Assembly (NCBI RefSeq): GCF_003892345.1
Contig: NZ_RRUE01000001.1
Span: forward strand, 1,876,078 to 1,940,077
Reading direction: 5' to 3'
DNA length: 64,000 nucleotides
From: Lautropia dentalis
GTDB lineage: Bacteria > Pseudomonadota > Gammaproteobacteria > Burkholderiales > Burkholderiaceae_E
Shown: positions 27,701 to 35,053 of the stretch, one piece after another
How positions within the stretch are numbered: position 1 is the first letter of the stretch
How the letters are laid out: each line of letters starts with the position of its first letter
Program-made: the position numbers and the translations under genes
The notes under the pieces: model-generated
What the model was told of the DNA's origin: nothing
Database searches by the model: none
What the model saw: the letters and a program-made list of their open reading frames with translations, nothing else

Positions 27701-29837
27701 CCGGCGGATGCTGCAGGATTTCCGGGTGGTCGAGCAGCTGCTGGCGCGGGACGAGGAGCGCCAGCTGACGGATCTGCTGCATCTGAGCGAGCTGCTGCAG
27801 ACCGCATCCGGCCAGCTGGAGGGCGAGCATGCGTTGATCCGCTATCTGCGCGAACAGCGCCGGCAGCCCGAAGGGGAGAGGGATGCCCGCAAGCAGCGGC
27901 TGGAGAGCGATGATGCCCGGGTGCGCGTGGTGACCGTGCACAAGTCGAAGGGGCTGGAATATCCACTGGTCTTTTTGCCCTATGCCTGTGCGGCCAGGGA
28001 GGTGGATCCGAAGGCATCGGGCGGAAAGACGGCATTTCTGTCGTGGCACGATGCGCAGGGCGATCTGCAGCTGACCCTGTGCGGCAGTGGCGAGCTGCCG
28101 CCGGGCGTTCGGGAGCAGGCGGATGAGGAGCGCCTGGGTGAGGATCTGCGCAAGCTGTACGTGGCGCTGACGCGGGCCCGTCATGCCACCTGGGTGGGCA
28201 TGGCGCCACTGGACAGGCTGGAGCACAGCGCAGCCGGTCATCTGCTGGGGCTGGCGGCTGCCCCGGTGACACGCGTCTCGGGTGGGCGCCGGGATGAGGA
28301 TGGCCCGGGGGAGGCGCCGGCCGGTGTGGCCGGGGGGCACGAGGGCAGGGCGGATGCCCTCGACGGCAAAACAGCGGATGTCGTCGATGAGGCCGTCGTG
28401 GATGCGAAGCCAGCGTCGACGGGCAGCCTTGCCGGTCGGGTGGAGAGCCAGGTGGCAGCGCTGGTGGCATCGGCACGGCCTGGTGAGATGGCCATGGTTC
28501 AGCGGGCTGCTGGCGAACATGGGGCGCAACAGCAGGCCGTGCCGGCGGAACATCCAGTTCGCTGGAAGACGCCACCGGCGCTGGCTGCCCGGCGCTGGCC
28601 ACGCTGGTGGATTGCCAGCTATTCGGCACTGGACCGGGAGGACGGCGTGATGGCTGGTCCGGCGCCGGCCAGCCTGCCGGGTGGGCATGATGCGCTTCGG
28701 GGAGGGGCCGCGCTTTCGGGCGGCCATGATGCGCTTCGGGAGGTTTCCGTGTTGCCGGGAGGCCATGACGCGCTGCGAGGGGATTCCGCACAGCCGGCGC
28801 GCCGTGATGGGCACCGGGAGGATTCCGCGCTGCTGGGAGACAGTGATGCCCCCTACGGCGATTCGGTACTGACCGAGCGCTGGGCCGAGCAGCAGGGGGC
28901 CGATGCAGCGTGGCAGCGCCAGATGCAGGCCCGGGCGCTGCAGGACATGCCGGTGGACGGGATGGATTCGGGCGTGCTGCAGCATGCGTCCATCGCTGAG
29001 CGCATGGCAGGTTCCTTCCCGGGAGGGGGCTTGGTTCCTGATGTCCTGCGGCCCGTAACGGGCATACAGGCCGATGGGGAACTGGCCGGTGTGCATGCCT
29101 TTGCCCGGGGACCGCAGGCCGGTACCTTCCTGCACGGGCTGCTGGAATGGGCGGGACAGCAGGGGTTTGCCGCTGCTGCGGCTGACCGGGCGCTGCTGGC
29201 CGCGCAGGTGCGCCGGCGCCTGCAGCGGGTGCCGGCCTGGCAGCCGTGGGAGGACATGCTGACCGGCTGGCTGCTTCAGGTGCTGACGCAGCCGCTGCAT
29301 TCCGCCGTGCTGCCGGTTTCGCTGCCAGCACTGGCAGACCTGCAGCAGTATCAGGTGGAAATGGGTTTCATGCTGGCCGTGAATGGCATCGACCTGCCGG
29401 GGCTGGATGCCTGGGTGCGGGTGAACACCCTGGACGGGGCGCCGCGTCCGGCACTGCTGCCCGGGCAGCTCAACGGCATGCTCAAGGGTTTCATCGATCT
29501 GGTGTTCGTGCACGAGGGGCGGTATTTCGTGCTGGACTACAAGTCGAACTGGCTGGGCAGCACCAATGCTGCCTACCGGCCGGAGACGATGGCGGCGGCG
29601 GTGCTGGCGCATCGCTACGAGCTGCAGTACCTGTTCTACGTGCTGGCGCTGCACCGGCTGCTGAAGGTAAGGCTGCCCGATTATGACTACGACCGTCATG
29701 TGGGTGGAGCGCTCTATCTGTTTCTGCGGGGGATGTCGGCGCCCTCGGGAGGTGTCTTTGCGGCCCGGCCCTCACGGGAGATGATCGAGACGCTGGATGC
29801 TGCCTTTGCCGGCAGGAAACGGGAGGTGGCTGCATGA
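24699..29837 (+). CDS. recB: Exodeoxyribonuclease V subunit beta (RecB)
   Basis: 3'-5' helicase and nuclease subunit of RecBCD. Superfamily 1 motifs are intact: Walker A (ASAGTGKTYTIAAL, near 31), ILVVTFTNAAAQELRDR, MIDEFQDTDTTQYRIFD (near 584), MIGDPKQAIYAFRGGD, LDTNFRSSAAMV, VVTVHKSKGLEYPLVF (near 1078) and LYVALTRARHATWVGM. The nuclease domain near 1595-1615 keeps GFIDLVF and VLDYKSNWLG, so it should be active. At 1712 residues it is about 530 longer than E. coli RecB. The excess lies in low-complexity inserts: between Walker A and Ia, a six-residue repeat near 191-232, an Ala/Gly-rich stretch near 740-800, and a 13-residue repeat near 1327-1391. It overlaps recD by four bases. Confidence 0.95.
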   Translation: MSTMRTPENPNAAVKPVEPLRFPLRGSRLIEASAGTGKTYTIAALYLRLVLGHGGPAAAFGYAGSPDVPDLAVQVLPGAADESRAQALPGEAYESCLQEPSGQVSALRAQEPPGEADDGAPRPLMPPEILVVTFTNAAAQELRDRIRARLADAAVFFQESALAASRLGLMPGGGEAFPEAAANEQAFPDENGLPAGNALPAGNTLLTGNALLAAHGLLTGSGLPVEGGLPVADDGLLQELRNDIPVSRWPACARRLQLAAECMDEAAVFTIHGWCQRMLREHAFDSRGLFDLTLSDDTSSLLAEACRDYWRVFCQGLDHEAAVVLHGWWDSPESLQAAVSDLLEKRDALPGEGLPPAQALGQARQQRREALERLKAPWREGWIDELAQFFGRAYDPACKWLNGRVYRNSWSGPWLDALRVWVREPDLVAVPFADIKRFEGYGDGALPMREILQLNRKLSDFTPDKLPGLKKLTAAALREGLARGVTPEKHPQLAAMLGLPPDRPVHPALQAMEALPAELAALPPDGYESVLLHAVHWIEARYRAARDQKSEMNFNDLLTQLLRALDEPGGEQLAARMARQYPVAMIDEFQDTDTTQYRIFDHVYRVRENLPQQALIMIGDPKQAIYAFRGGDIHTYLKARQATAGRHYTLDTNFRSSAAMVGAVNHLFCAAEQRTALGGAFRFVGTGGASPRNPANPLPFLPVKARGRSERWHDPAHPAGAPALTFWMMPQDEAGARATDAATVQVMRQDASGAQGGNGTKGADGAKGAAGATGTDEGAAGRTAGGRQEKEKREKGLSKTAYRAHYAQVTAAEIARLLAAGARGEAYFWTPAARQETGAPEEGLEGAAVGAGVARPAGAGHAAGHCMSGHGDAGRDDAEQGDSAHRRPVKPADMAVLVNDGQEARAIRRALRTQGIRSVYLSDSESVFATPVVGELLFWLQACAEPGNARAVRAALGTSLCGLDAQSLLRLSQDELYWEAQVARFMQYRDIWRRQGVLPMIRRMLQDFRVVEQLLARDEERQLTDLLHLSELLQTASGQLEGEHALIRYLREQRRQPEGERDARKQRLESDDARVRVVTVHKSKGLEYPLVFLPYACAAREVDPKASGGKTAFLSWHDAQGDLQLTLCGSGELPPGVREQADEERLGEDLRKLYVALTRARHATWVGMAPLDRLEHSAAGHLLGLAAAPVTRVSGGRRDEDGPGEAPAGVAGGHEGRADALDGKTADVVDEAVVDAKPASTGSLAGRVESQVAALVASARPGEMAMVQRAAGEHGAQQQAVPAEHPVRWKTPPALAARRWPRWWIASYSALDREDGVMAGPAPASLPGGHDALRGGAALSGGHDALREVSVLPGGHDALRGDSAQPARRDGHREDSALLGDSDAPYGDSVLTERWAEQQGADAAWQRQMQARALQDMPVDGMDSGVLQHASIAERMAGSFPGGGLVPDVLRPVTGIQADGELAGVHAFARGPQAGTFLHGLLEWAGQQGFAAAAADRALLAAQVRRRLQRVPAWQPWEDMLTGWLLQVLTQPLHSAVLPVSLPALADLQQYQVEMGFMLAVNGIDLPGLDAWVRVNTLDGAPRPALLPGQLNGMLKGFIDLVFVHEGRYFVLDYKSNWLGSTNAAYRPETMAAAVLAHRYELQYLFYVLALHRLLKVRLPDYDYDRHVGGALYLFLRGMSAPSGGVFAARPSREMIETLDAAFAGRKREVAA
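25269..25394 (+). repeat. 18-base tandem repeat inside recB (about 7 copies)
   Basis: Seven diverged 18-base units encode six-residue repeats of the form N-G/A-L-P/L-A/T-G: NGLPAG, NALPAG, NTLLTG, NALLAA, HGLLTG, SGLPVE, GGLPVA. They lie between motif Ia and the FTIHGWCQRML helix of RecB, and the frame is preserved. Confidence 0.85.
28677..28871 (+). repeat. 39-base tandem repeat inside recB (5 copies)
   Basis: Five consecutive 39-base units encode 13-residue repeats: PGGHDALRGGAAL, SGGHDALREVSVL, PGGHDALRGDSAQ, PARRDGHREDSAL and LGDSDAPYGDSVL. Divergence grows toward the 3' end. They fall in the region joining the helicase motifs to the nuclease domain. Confidence 0.88.
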
Positions 29838-32428
29838 CGCGCAGGCCGACACGACGCGCCAGGGGCGCGCAACCGGACGGGCTGACGGGAGACCTGTTTG
29901 CCGGGCTGGATGATGAGGCTGCAGGCATGAAGAGCTTGCCCGGGGATGCGGCACCTGGTGTCGGGGATGACGCCGACCCTGACCGGCCCGCATGCACGGT
30001 TCGGAACGGGGTCTCCGATACCGTGTCGGATACGGGGACGGATGCCGCTCCCGGGCGGCTGACGCGTGCCGTCGGGGACGCAGCCCACGATGCGGCGGTG
30101 ATCGATGGGCTGGATGCGGAACGGCATGCCGGGCAGATGCTGCTCCGGACCCCGGCCCGGATGCTGACCCTGCTGGACGCGTGGCAGACACAGGGGATGC
30201 TGCGCTACATCGATGTGGCGCTGGCCCGTTTTCTGGCGCAGGAGGTGCTGTCCGGGGGTGAACCGGACCCGGAAGCAGCCGGTGCGCTGGCCCTGGTGCT
30301 GCTGGGGGCGGCGCTCTGCAGTGCGCAGCTGGGCCAGGGGCATGCCTGCCTCGACCTGCAGGCCGTGACGGCCGATCCGGCGGGGATACCGGGCCTGCCG
30401 ATGGCGGACGCGCTGCACGGCCTCGATGCGCTCCGGTGGCAGGCAGCGCTGCGGGCATGGCCGCAGCTGGTGTCGTGTCCCGCGCAGGCGGAGGATGCGT
30501 GCGCCGGACGGTTCACGCCGCTGGTGCTGGCACACGGCCGGCTGTATCTGCACCGTCTGTGGCGTTGTGAGCAGGATGTGCAGCAGGGCATTCTGCAGCG
30601 GCTCGGACGGGATGATGCGGCAGTGGCGGGTGCCATGGATGCACAGCGGGCAGCGGCTGCAGCGAATGGGGCAGATGCCATCGATGATGCGCAGACGGCC
30701 CGCCTGCAGCAGGCGCTGGATGTGCTGTTTCCGTCGGCCCTGACAGCCGGCGCACAGGCAGATACCCGTGCACCGGCCGATGCCGCTGACGACAGCGGAG
30801 GAGACACGGCAGCGGACCGGCCTGCCGGAGGGAAAGCCCCTGTAGAGAGCTGCCTGGTTGCGAGGCATGGGGCCGCAGCCATCCATTCCTCTGGTGGGGG
30901 GCGCGGTACTGCGGACCAGCCCGCCGACTGGCAGAAGATCGCCTGCGTGCTGGCTTCGCGCCAGCGCTTCGGGCTGATCACCGGTGGCCCCGGCACGGGC
31001 AAGACGACCACGGTGCTGCGGCTGCTGGCGCTGCTGCAGTGGCAGGCGCTGGCGACGCATGGAAAACCCCTGCGCATCGGTCTGGCGGCACCGACCGGCA
31101 AGGCGGCGGCACGGCTGTCGGGTTCGATTGCCGGAGCCATCGGACGCCTGCCGCTCGATGATGTCCCGCAGGGGGAGGTCATACGTGCAGCCATTCCCCA
31201 TGCGGTGAGCACGCTGCACCGGCTGCTGGGCAGCCGCCCGGACTCGCGCCATTTCCGGCACGATGCGCGCAATCCGCTGCGGCTGGATGTGCTGGTGATC
31301 GATGAGGCGTCGATGATCGACCTGGAGATGATGGCGGCGGTCATGCACGCACTGCCTGCCTCTGCGCGGCTGATCCTGCTGGGCGACAAGGACCAGCTGG
31401 CCTCGGTGGAAGCCGGGGCCATCCTGGGCGAACTGTGCGCACGGGCGCAGCAGGGGCACTACTGGCCGGAAACGGCCATCTGGGTGAGCGAGGTGACCCG
31501 GGAGGTGGTGCCTCCCGCCCTGCAGGATGTGGCCGGAACGCCACTGGACCAGAGCATCTGCATGCTGCGGCACAGCCACCGCTTCGGGGCGGACAGCGGT
31601 ATCGGGCGGCTGGCGGCTTTCGTGAACGCCGGGGATGTGCAGGGCGTGGCACGGCTGTGGCGCGAGGCCGGACAGGGGGCTGGCCAGTTTCCCGACATTG
31701 CCCGGTACGAGGTGGATGCATCCCGCCGGGGGCTGCGCGAGCTGGTGATCCACGGCCGGGGTGAAGAGCCGGTGGGTTACGCCCATTATCTGCAGGTGAT
31801 GCATCAGCATCAGCCGGCGTCCGACGCGGACCCGGCGACGTTCGATGCCTGGGCGCAGCAGGTGCTGCAGGCGCACGGGCGTTTCCAGTTGCTGTGTGCG
31901 CTGCGGCAGGGACACTGGGGCGTGGATCACCTGAACCGGCAGATCGCGGTCTGGCTGCAGGGCGCCGGGCTACTGGCTGCCAGCGAGGGCTGGTATGCCG
32001 GGCGTCCGGTGATGATCACGCACAACGATTATGAGCTGGGCCTGATGAATGGCGATGTGGGCATCACGCTGGCCGGTCCGGGAGGACGGTTGCGGGTGGT
32101 GTTCCTGAATGACCGGGGGGCGGTCCGCTGGGTGCTGCCCAGCCGGTTGCAGGCAGCCGGCACGGTGTTTGCCATGACGGTGCACAAGGCGCAGGGCTCG
32201 GAGTTCGACCATGCGGCGCTGGCCATGCCGGAGGCGCTGTCGCCGGTGCTGACGCGGGAGCTGGTCTATACGGCCATCACCCGCGCGCGGCGCTTCTTCA
32301 CCCTGGTGGGGCCGGCGGCAGAGGGCGAGGCCGGTACCCGGGGGCTGGACGATGTGATGGCCCGGGCGATCCGCCGGCAGGTGCAGCGGGCCAGCGGACT
32401 GATGGCGGGAGCGCTGTCTCAACCCTGA
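29834..32428 (+). CDS. recD: Exodeoxyribonuclease V subunit alpha (RecD)
   Basis: 5'-3' helicase subunit of RecBCD. Motifs: Walker A (LITGGPGTGKTTTVLRLLAL, near 383), GLAAPTGKAAARLSGSI, Walker B (VLVIDEASMIDLEMM, near 489), LILLGDKDQLASVEAGAILG, FAMTVHKAQGSEFDHAALA and LVYTAITRARRFFTLVG. At 864 residues it is about 250 longer than E. coli RecD (608). The added material is an Ala/Gly/Asp-rich N-terminus (first ~95 residues) and a stretch just before Walker A (near 300-370). It overlaps recB by four bases and its 3' end overlaps the converging mnmD-like gene by ten. Confidence 0.94.
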   Translation: MTRRPTRRARGAQPDGLTGDLFAGLDDEAAGMKSLPGDAAPGVGDDADPDRPACTVRNGVSDTVSDTGTDAAPGRLTRAVGDAAHDAAVIDGLDAERHAGQMLLRTPARMLTLLDAWQTQGMLRYIDVALARFLAQEVLSGGEPDPEAAGALALVLLGAALCSAQLGQGHACLDLQAVTADPAGIPGLPMADALHGLDALRWQAALRAWPQLVSCPAQAEDACAGRFTPLVLAHGRLYLHRLWRCEQDVQQGILQRLGRDDAAVAGAMDAQRAAAAANGADAIDDAQTARLQQALDVLFPSALTAGAQADTRAPADAADDSGGDTAADRPAGGKAPVESCLVARHGAAAIHSSGGGRGTADQPADWQKIACVLASRQRFGLITGGPGTGKTTTVLRLLALLQWQALATHGKPLRIGLAAPTGKAAARLSGSIAGAIGRLPLDDVPQGEVIRAAIPHAVSTLHRLLGSRPDSRHFRHDARNPLRLDVLVIDEASMIDLEMMAAVMHALPASARLILLGDKDQLASVEAGAILGELCARAQQGHYWPETAIWVSEVTREVVPPALQDVAGTPLDQSICMLRHSHRFGADSGIGRLAAFVNAGDVQGVARLWREAGQGAGQFPDIARYEVDASRRGLRELVIHGRGEEPVGYAHYLQVMHQHQPASDADPATFDAWAQQVLQAHGRFQLLCALRQGHWGVDHLNRQIAVWLQGAGLLAASEGWYAGRPVMITHNDYELGLMNGDVGITLAGPGGRLRVVFLNDRGAVRWVLPSRLQAAGTVFAMTVHKAQGSEFDHAALAMPEALSPVLTRELVYTAITRARRFFTLVGPAAEGEAGTRGLDDVMARAIRRQVQRASGLMAGALSQP

Positions 32429-33396
32429 AGGCATGCGCTCAGGCAGTGGCGCTTGGGCGGCAGGCCGGGGCGTTTCTCGCAGACGAAACCGCTGGCGGCC
32501 AGGGCATCGCGCACGCTGCGGGCCACGCACCAGGTGGCCATCCGGGTACCGGGGCGGCAGTGGCGGGCCAGGGCCTGCAGTGTGCTTGCCTGCCACATGG
32601 CGGGATTCTTTCGGGGGTCGAAACCATCGAGAAAGACGCTGTCGGCGTGCAGGGGGCCATGCTGTTGCAGCCACGCGTCAAGCACGCGCGTGGTGTCGCC
32701 CAGCAGGATGATCAGTTCGACGGTGCCGTCCGGTACCTCTGTGGCCCCCGGGAAGCAGAAGTGCAGGACCGGGGCCTGCAGGGAGGCCCTGGCCCAGCGC
32801 TGGGCCAGCTGTGCGGCCAGTGGCTGCAGGACGGGATCATCGGCTGCCGCCTGCCGGATGTCGTCGGCGCCGACCGGATGGGCTTCGGTGGAGACGAAGC
32901 GCAGGTGCCGGGCCGTCCGGGCGTCATCGTCCGCGGAGGCGGGTGCTGGGTCCGGGCGGTTTGCCAGCCAGCTGGCCCAGGTGGACAGGAAATTCAGGCC
33001 CAGTCCGAAGCCGGTTTCGAGGATGGTCCAGCGGCCGGATGACAGCCAGGCCCGGGGCAGGCCGCAGCCGCCCAGAAAGACGTGCTCCGCCTGGGCGCGG
33101 GCACCGCTGAGCGTGTGGTAGCGGTCACCATACAGGGGGCTGAAGGGCTGGCCGTCCTGCCAGGTGATGAGGGCCGGGCCGGCGGGCAGGGCGGCTGCAT
33201 CGGCGGTTCCATAGGCGGGGGCCTGTCCGGCAGGCATGGCCGGTACAGCCGGAAGGCCGGATCGTGAAGAGGATGTGACCGCAGGGGTGGCCGGTGAATC
33301 CGGAGCAGGTGCCGGGAATCCGGAAGCAGGGAATGGTGACATGTGGGAAGGGAACCAGCCGGGGTTTGGTGGGGCGAATGCGTCCATGACATGCAT
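32419..33396 (-). CDS. mnmD: MnmD-type tRNA (mnm5s2U34) methyltransferase, stand-alone N-terminal half of MnmC
   Basis: About 325 residues in the DUF752/MnmD family, the SAM-dependent methyltransferase that completes mnm5s2U at the wobble base of some tRNAs. Family marks are ITWQDGQPFSPLYGDRYHTL, HVFLGGCGLPRAWL, TILETGFGLGLNFLSTW (SAM loop), ILLGDTTRVLDAWL, DSVFLDGFDPRKNPAMW and RMATWCVARSVRDALAASGF. In many Proteobacteria this domain is fused to an FAD oxidoreductase; here the protein ends after the methyltransferase. The first ~60 residues are Pro/Ala/Ser-rich and no candidate start (33396, 33387, 33342, 33237) has a good ribosome site. A likely partner for the missing half begins at 63680. 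Confidence 0.82.
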   Translation of the reverse strand: MHVMDAFAPPNPGWFPSHMSPFPASGFPAPAPDSPATPAVTSSSRSGLPAVPAMPAGQAPAYGTADAAALPAGPALITWQDGQPFSPLYGDRYHTLSGARAQAEHVFLGGCGLPRAWLSSGRWTILETGFGLGLNFLSTWASWLANRPDPAPASADDDARTARHLRFVSTEAHPVGADDIRQAAADDPVLQPLAAQLAQRWARASLQAPVLHFCFPGATEVPDGTVELIILLGDTTRVLDAWLQQHGPLHADSVFLDGFDPRKNPAMWQASTLQALARHCRPGTRMATWCVARSVRDALAASGFVCEKRPGLPPKRHCLSACLQG

Positions 33397-33498
33397 CCGG
33401 AGAGGCAGATCGTGGGATACTGCAGACAGTTCCGTTTTGCGGGCGGGGCGGCTATCATCGGCCGCCCGCCATGCTCCCATTTTCCCGGTTTCGTTTTC

Positions 33499-34182
33499 AT
33501 GCGTGAAGTTCATGGTCTGACGGCCTGTCCGATGTGCGATACGCTGCACCAGCGGGTGCGGCTGCGCGACGGCCAGCGGGCACGCTGCCGGGTGTGCGGG
33601 TCCGAGCTGGCCCGGTCCTCCCGGCTGAACCGGGCACGGATGATTCCGCTGGTGCTGGCCTGCCTGCTGCTGTTCATCATGGCCAACGTGTTTCCGGTGG
33701 TGGCCATCGAGCTGCAGGGCTCGGTGCACCAGCTCACGCTGGTGGGCGCGGTACTGACGCTGCTGCAGTCGGGCATGCTGGCCGTGGCCATGATGGTGTT
33801 CGTGCCGACGCTGCTGCTGCCGGGGCTGTATCTGCTGACGCTGCTGGGCGTGCTGTGGCTGACCGGACGGGAAGGAATTCCGGCGCGGGTGGTCAATGCC
33901 CTGGTGCGGGCCATGCAGCAGATGTACCCGTGGAGCATGGTGGAGGTGTTCCTGCTCGGGGTGCTGGTGGCCATCGTCAAGCTCTCGTCGATGGCCAGCA
34001 TCATTGCCGGGCCGGCCCTGTGGGCCTGGATGGGCACGACCATCACGCTGACGGTGGTGCTGACCTTCCGGCTGCGCCGGCTGATCCGGCGCACGCACCG
34101 GCCGGTGGGGCCGGTGCGGCTGCACGACGGTGAGGTGGTGTACGGGACGCGCCCGGATGCGGGCCCGGGGGAGATGTCATGA
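33499..34182 (+). CDS. pqiA: Paraquat-inducible protein A, first half (PqiA-like)
   Basis: A 227-residue inner-membrane protein with one PqiA domain. It begins with a four-cysteine zinc-ribbon-like module (LTACPMCDTLHQ ... ARCRVCGSEL), followed by about four hydrophobic segments starting at MIPLVLACLLLFIMANVFPV. E. coli PqiA carries two such domains in one chain; here they are two genes overlapping by four bases. PqiA is the membrane partner of the PqiB channel in lipid trafficking between inner and outer membranes. Confidence 0.9.
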   Translation: MREVHGLTACPMCDTLHQRVRLRDGQRARCRVCGSELARSSRLNRARMIPLVLACLLLFIMANVFPVVAIELQGSVHQLTLVGAVLTLLQSGMLAVAMMVFVPTLLLPGLYLLTLLGVLWLTGREGIPARVVNALVRAMQQMYPWSMVEVFLLGVLVAIVKLSSMASIIAGPALWAWMGTTITLTVVLTFRLRRLIRRTHRPVGPVRLHDGEVVYGTRPDAGPGEMS

Positions 34183-35009
34183 GCCGCAAGGACCCCCTTT
34201 CCCGGGGCGATGCCACGGGCCGGGAAGACCTCATGATGCAGGAAGACACCAGAGGCCGCGAGGGGGCCAGGAGGAAGGATGCCTCGCGTCCGGACCGGTC
34301 GGGGGCGCAGGCCGGGGCCGGGCTGCCGCTCACGACGGCAGGGTCGGCCCGTTTCTGCAGCCAGCGGCTGGGGATGATCGCCTGCCACCATTGCGACACG
34401 GTGTGGGCCGAGGTGCGCGAGGGTGACCGCTGCCGGCACTGCGGGGCGCGGCTTCTGCGGCGCAAGCCGGGCGGACTGGGGGTGACCTGGGCGCTGCTGA
34501 TCACGGCCATCATCCTGTATTTCCCGGCCAATCTGCTGCCGGTGATGACCACCAGCACGCTGTTCGGCACCGATGATTCGACCATCCTGTCCGGGGTGGT
34601 GTATTTCTGGCACGAGGGTGAATGGGCGCTGGCAGCCATCATCTTCATTGCCAGTTTCCTGATCCCGCTTTTCAAGCTGACGGCGCTGGTGCTGATGGCG
34701 CTGATGGTGCAGTGTCGCAGTCTGTGGCGGCTGAAGCAGCGCACGCACCTGTACGACATCGTCGAATGGGTGGGGCGCTGGTCGATGCTGGATGTGTTCG
34801 TGGTGGCCGTGACGTCATCGCTGATCCAGGTACCCGGGGTGGCGGTGATCAAGGCCGGCCCCGGCATTGCTGCCTTCGGGGCCGTGGTGGTGCTGACGAT
34901 GCTGGCCACGATGAGTTTCGACCCGCGGCTGGCGTGGGATGCACGGTTCAGGCCCGGTTTTCGGCGCCCGGGGGCGCGCCGCCGGCAGGCTGCCGGCTGG
35001 GGGCACTGA
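34179..35009 (+). CDS. pqiA: Paraquat-inducible protein A, second half (PqiA-like)
   Basis: A 276-residue PqiA-domain membrane protein forming the second half of a split PqiA. The first ~60 residues are polar and low-complexity (SRKDPLSRGDATGRED). Then come a four-cysteine ribbon (ACHHCDTVW ... CRHCGARLL), four hydrophobic segments (WALLITAIILYFPANLLPVM onward) and the family segment YDIVEWVGRWSMLDVFVVA. The start at 34179 overlaps the preceding stop (ATGA) and has GGGGGAG five bases upstream. pqiB follows 44 bases downstream. Confidence 0.9.
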   Translation: MSRKDPLSRGDATGREDLMMQEDTRGREGARRKDASRPDRSGAQAGAGLPLTTAGSARFCSQRLGMIACHHCDTVWAEVREGDRCRHCGARLLRRKPGGLGVTWALLITAIILYFPANLLPVMTTSTLFGTDDSTILSGVVYFWHEGEWALAAIIFIASFLIPLFKLTALVLMALMVQCRSLWRLKQRTHLYDIVEWVGRWSMLDVFVVAVTSSLIQVPGVAVIKAGPGIAAFGAVVVLTMLATMSFDPRLAWDARFRPGFRRPGARRRQAAGWGH

Positions 35010-35053
35010 TGATGGATTTTCTGGCGGGCCGCAGGGCCCGGAGGCTGTGACGG

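Noticed and set aside
28677-28871. The recB 39-base repeats as a CRISPR array
   Set aside because: Units are contiguous without spacers, keep the reading frame and diverge gradually, so they are coding tandem repeats.
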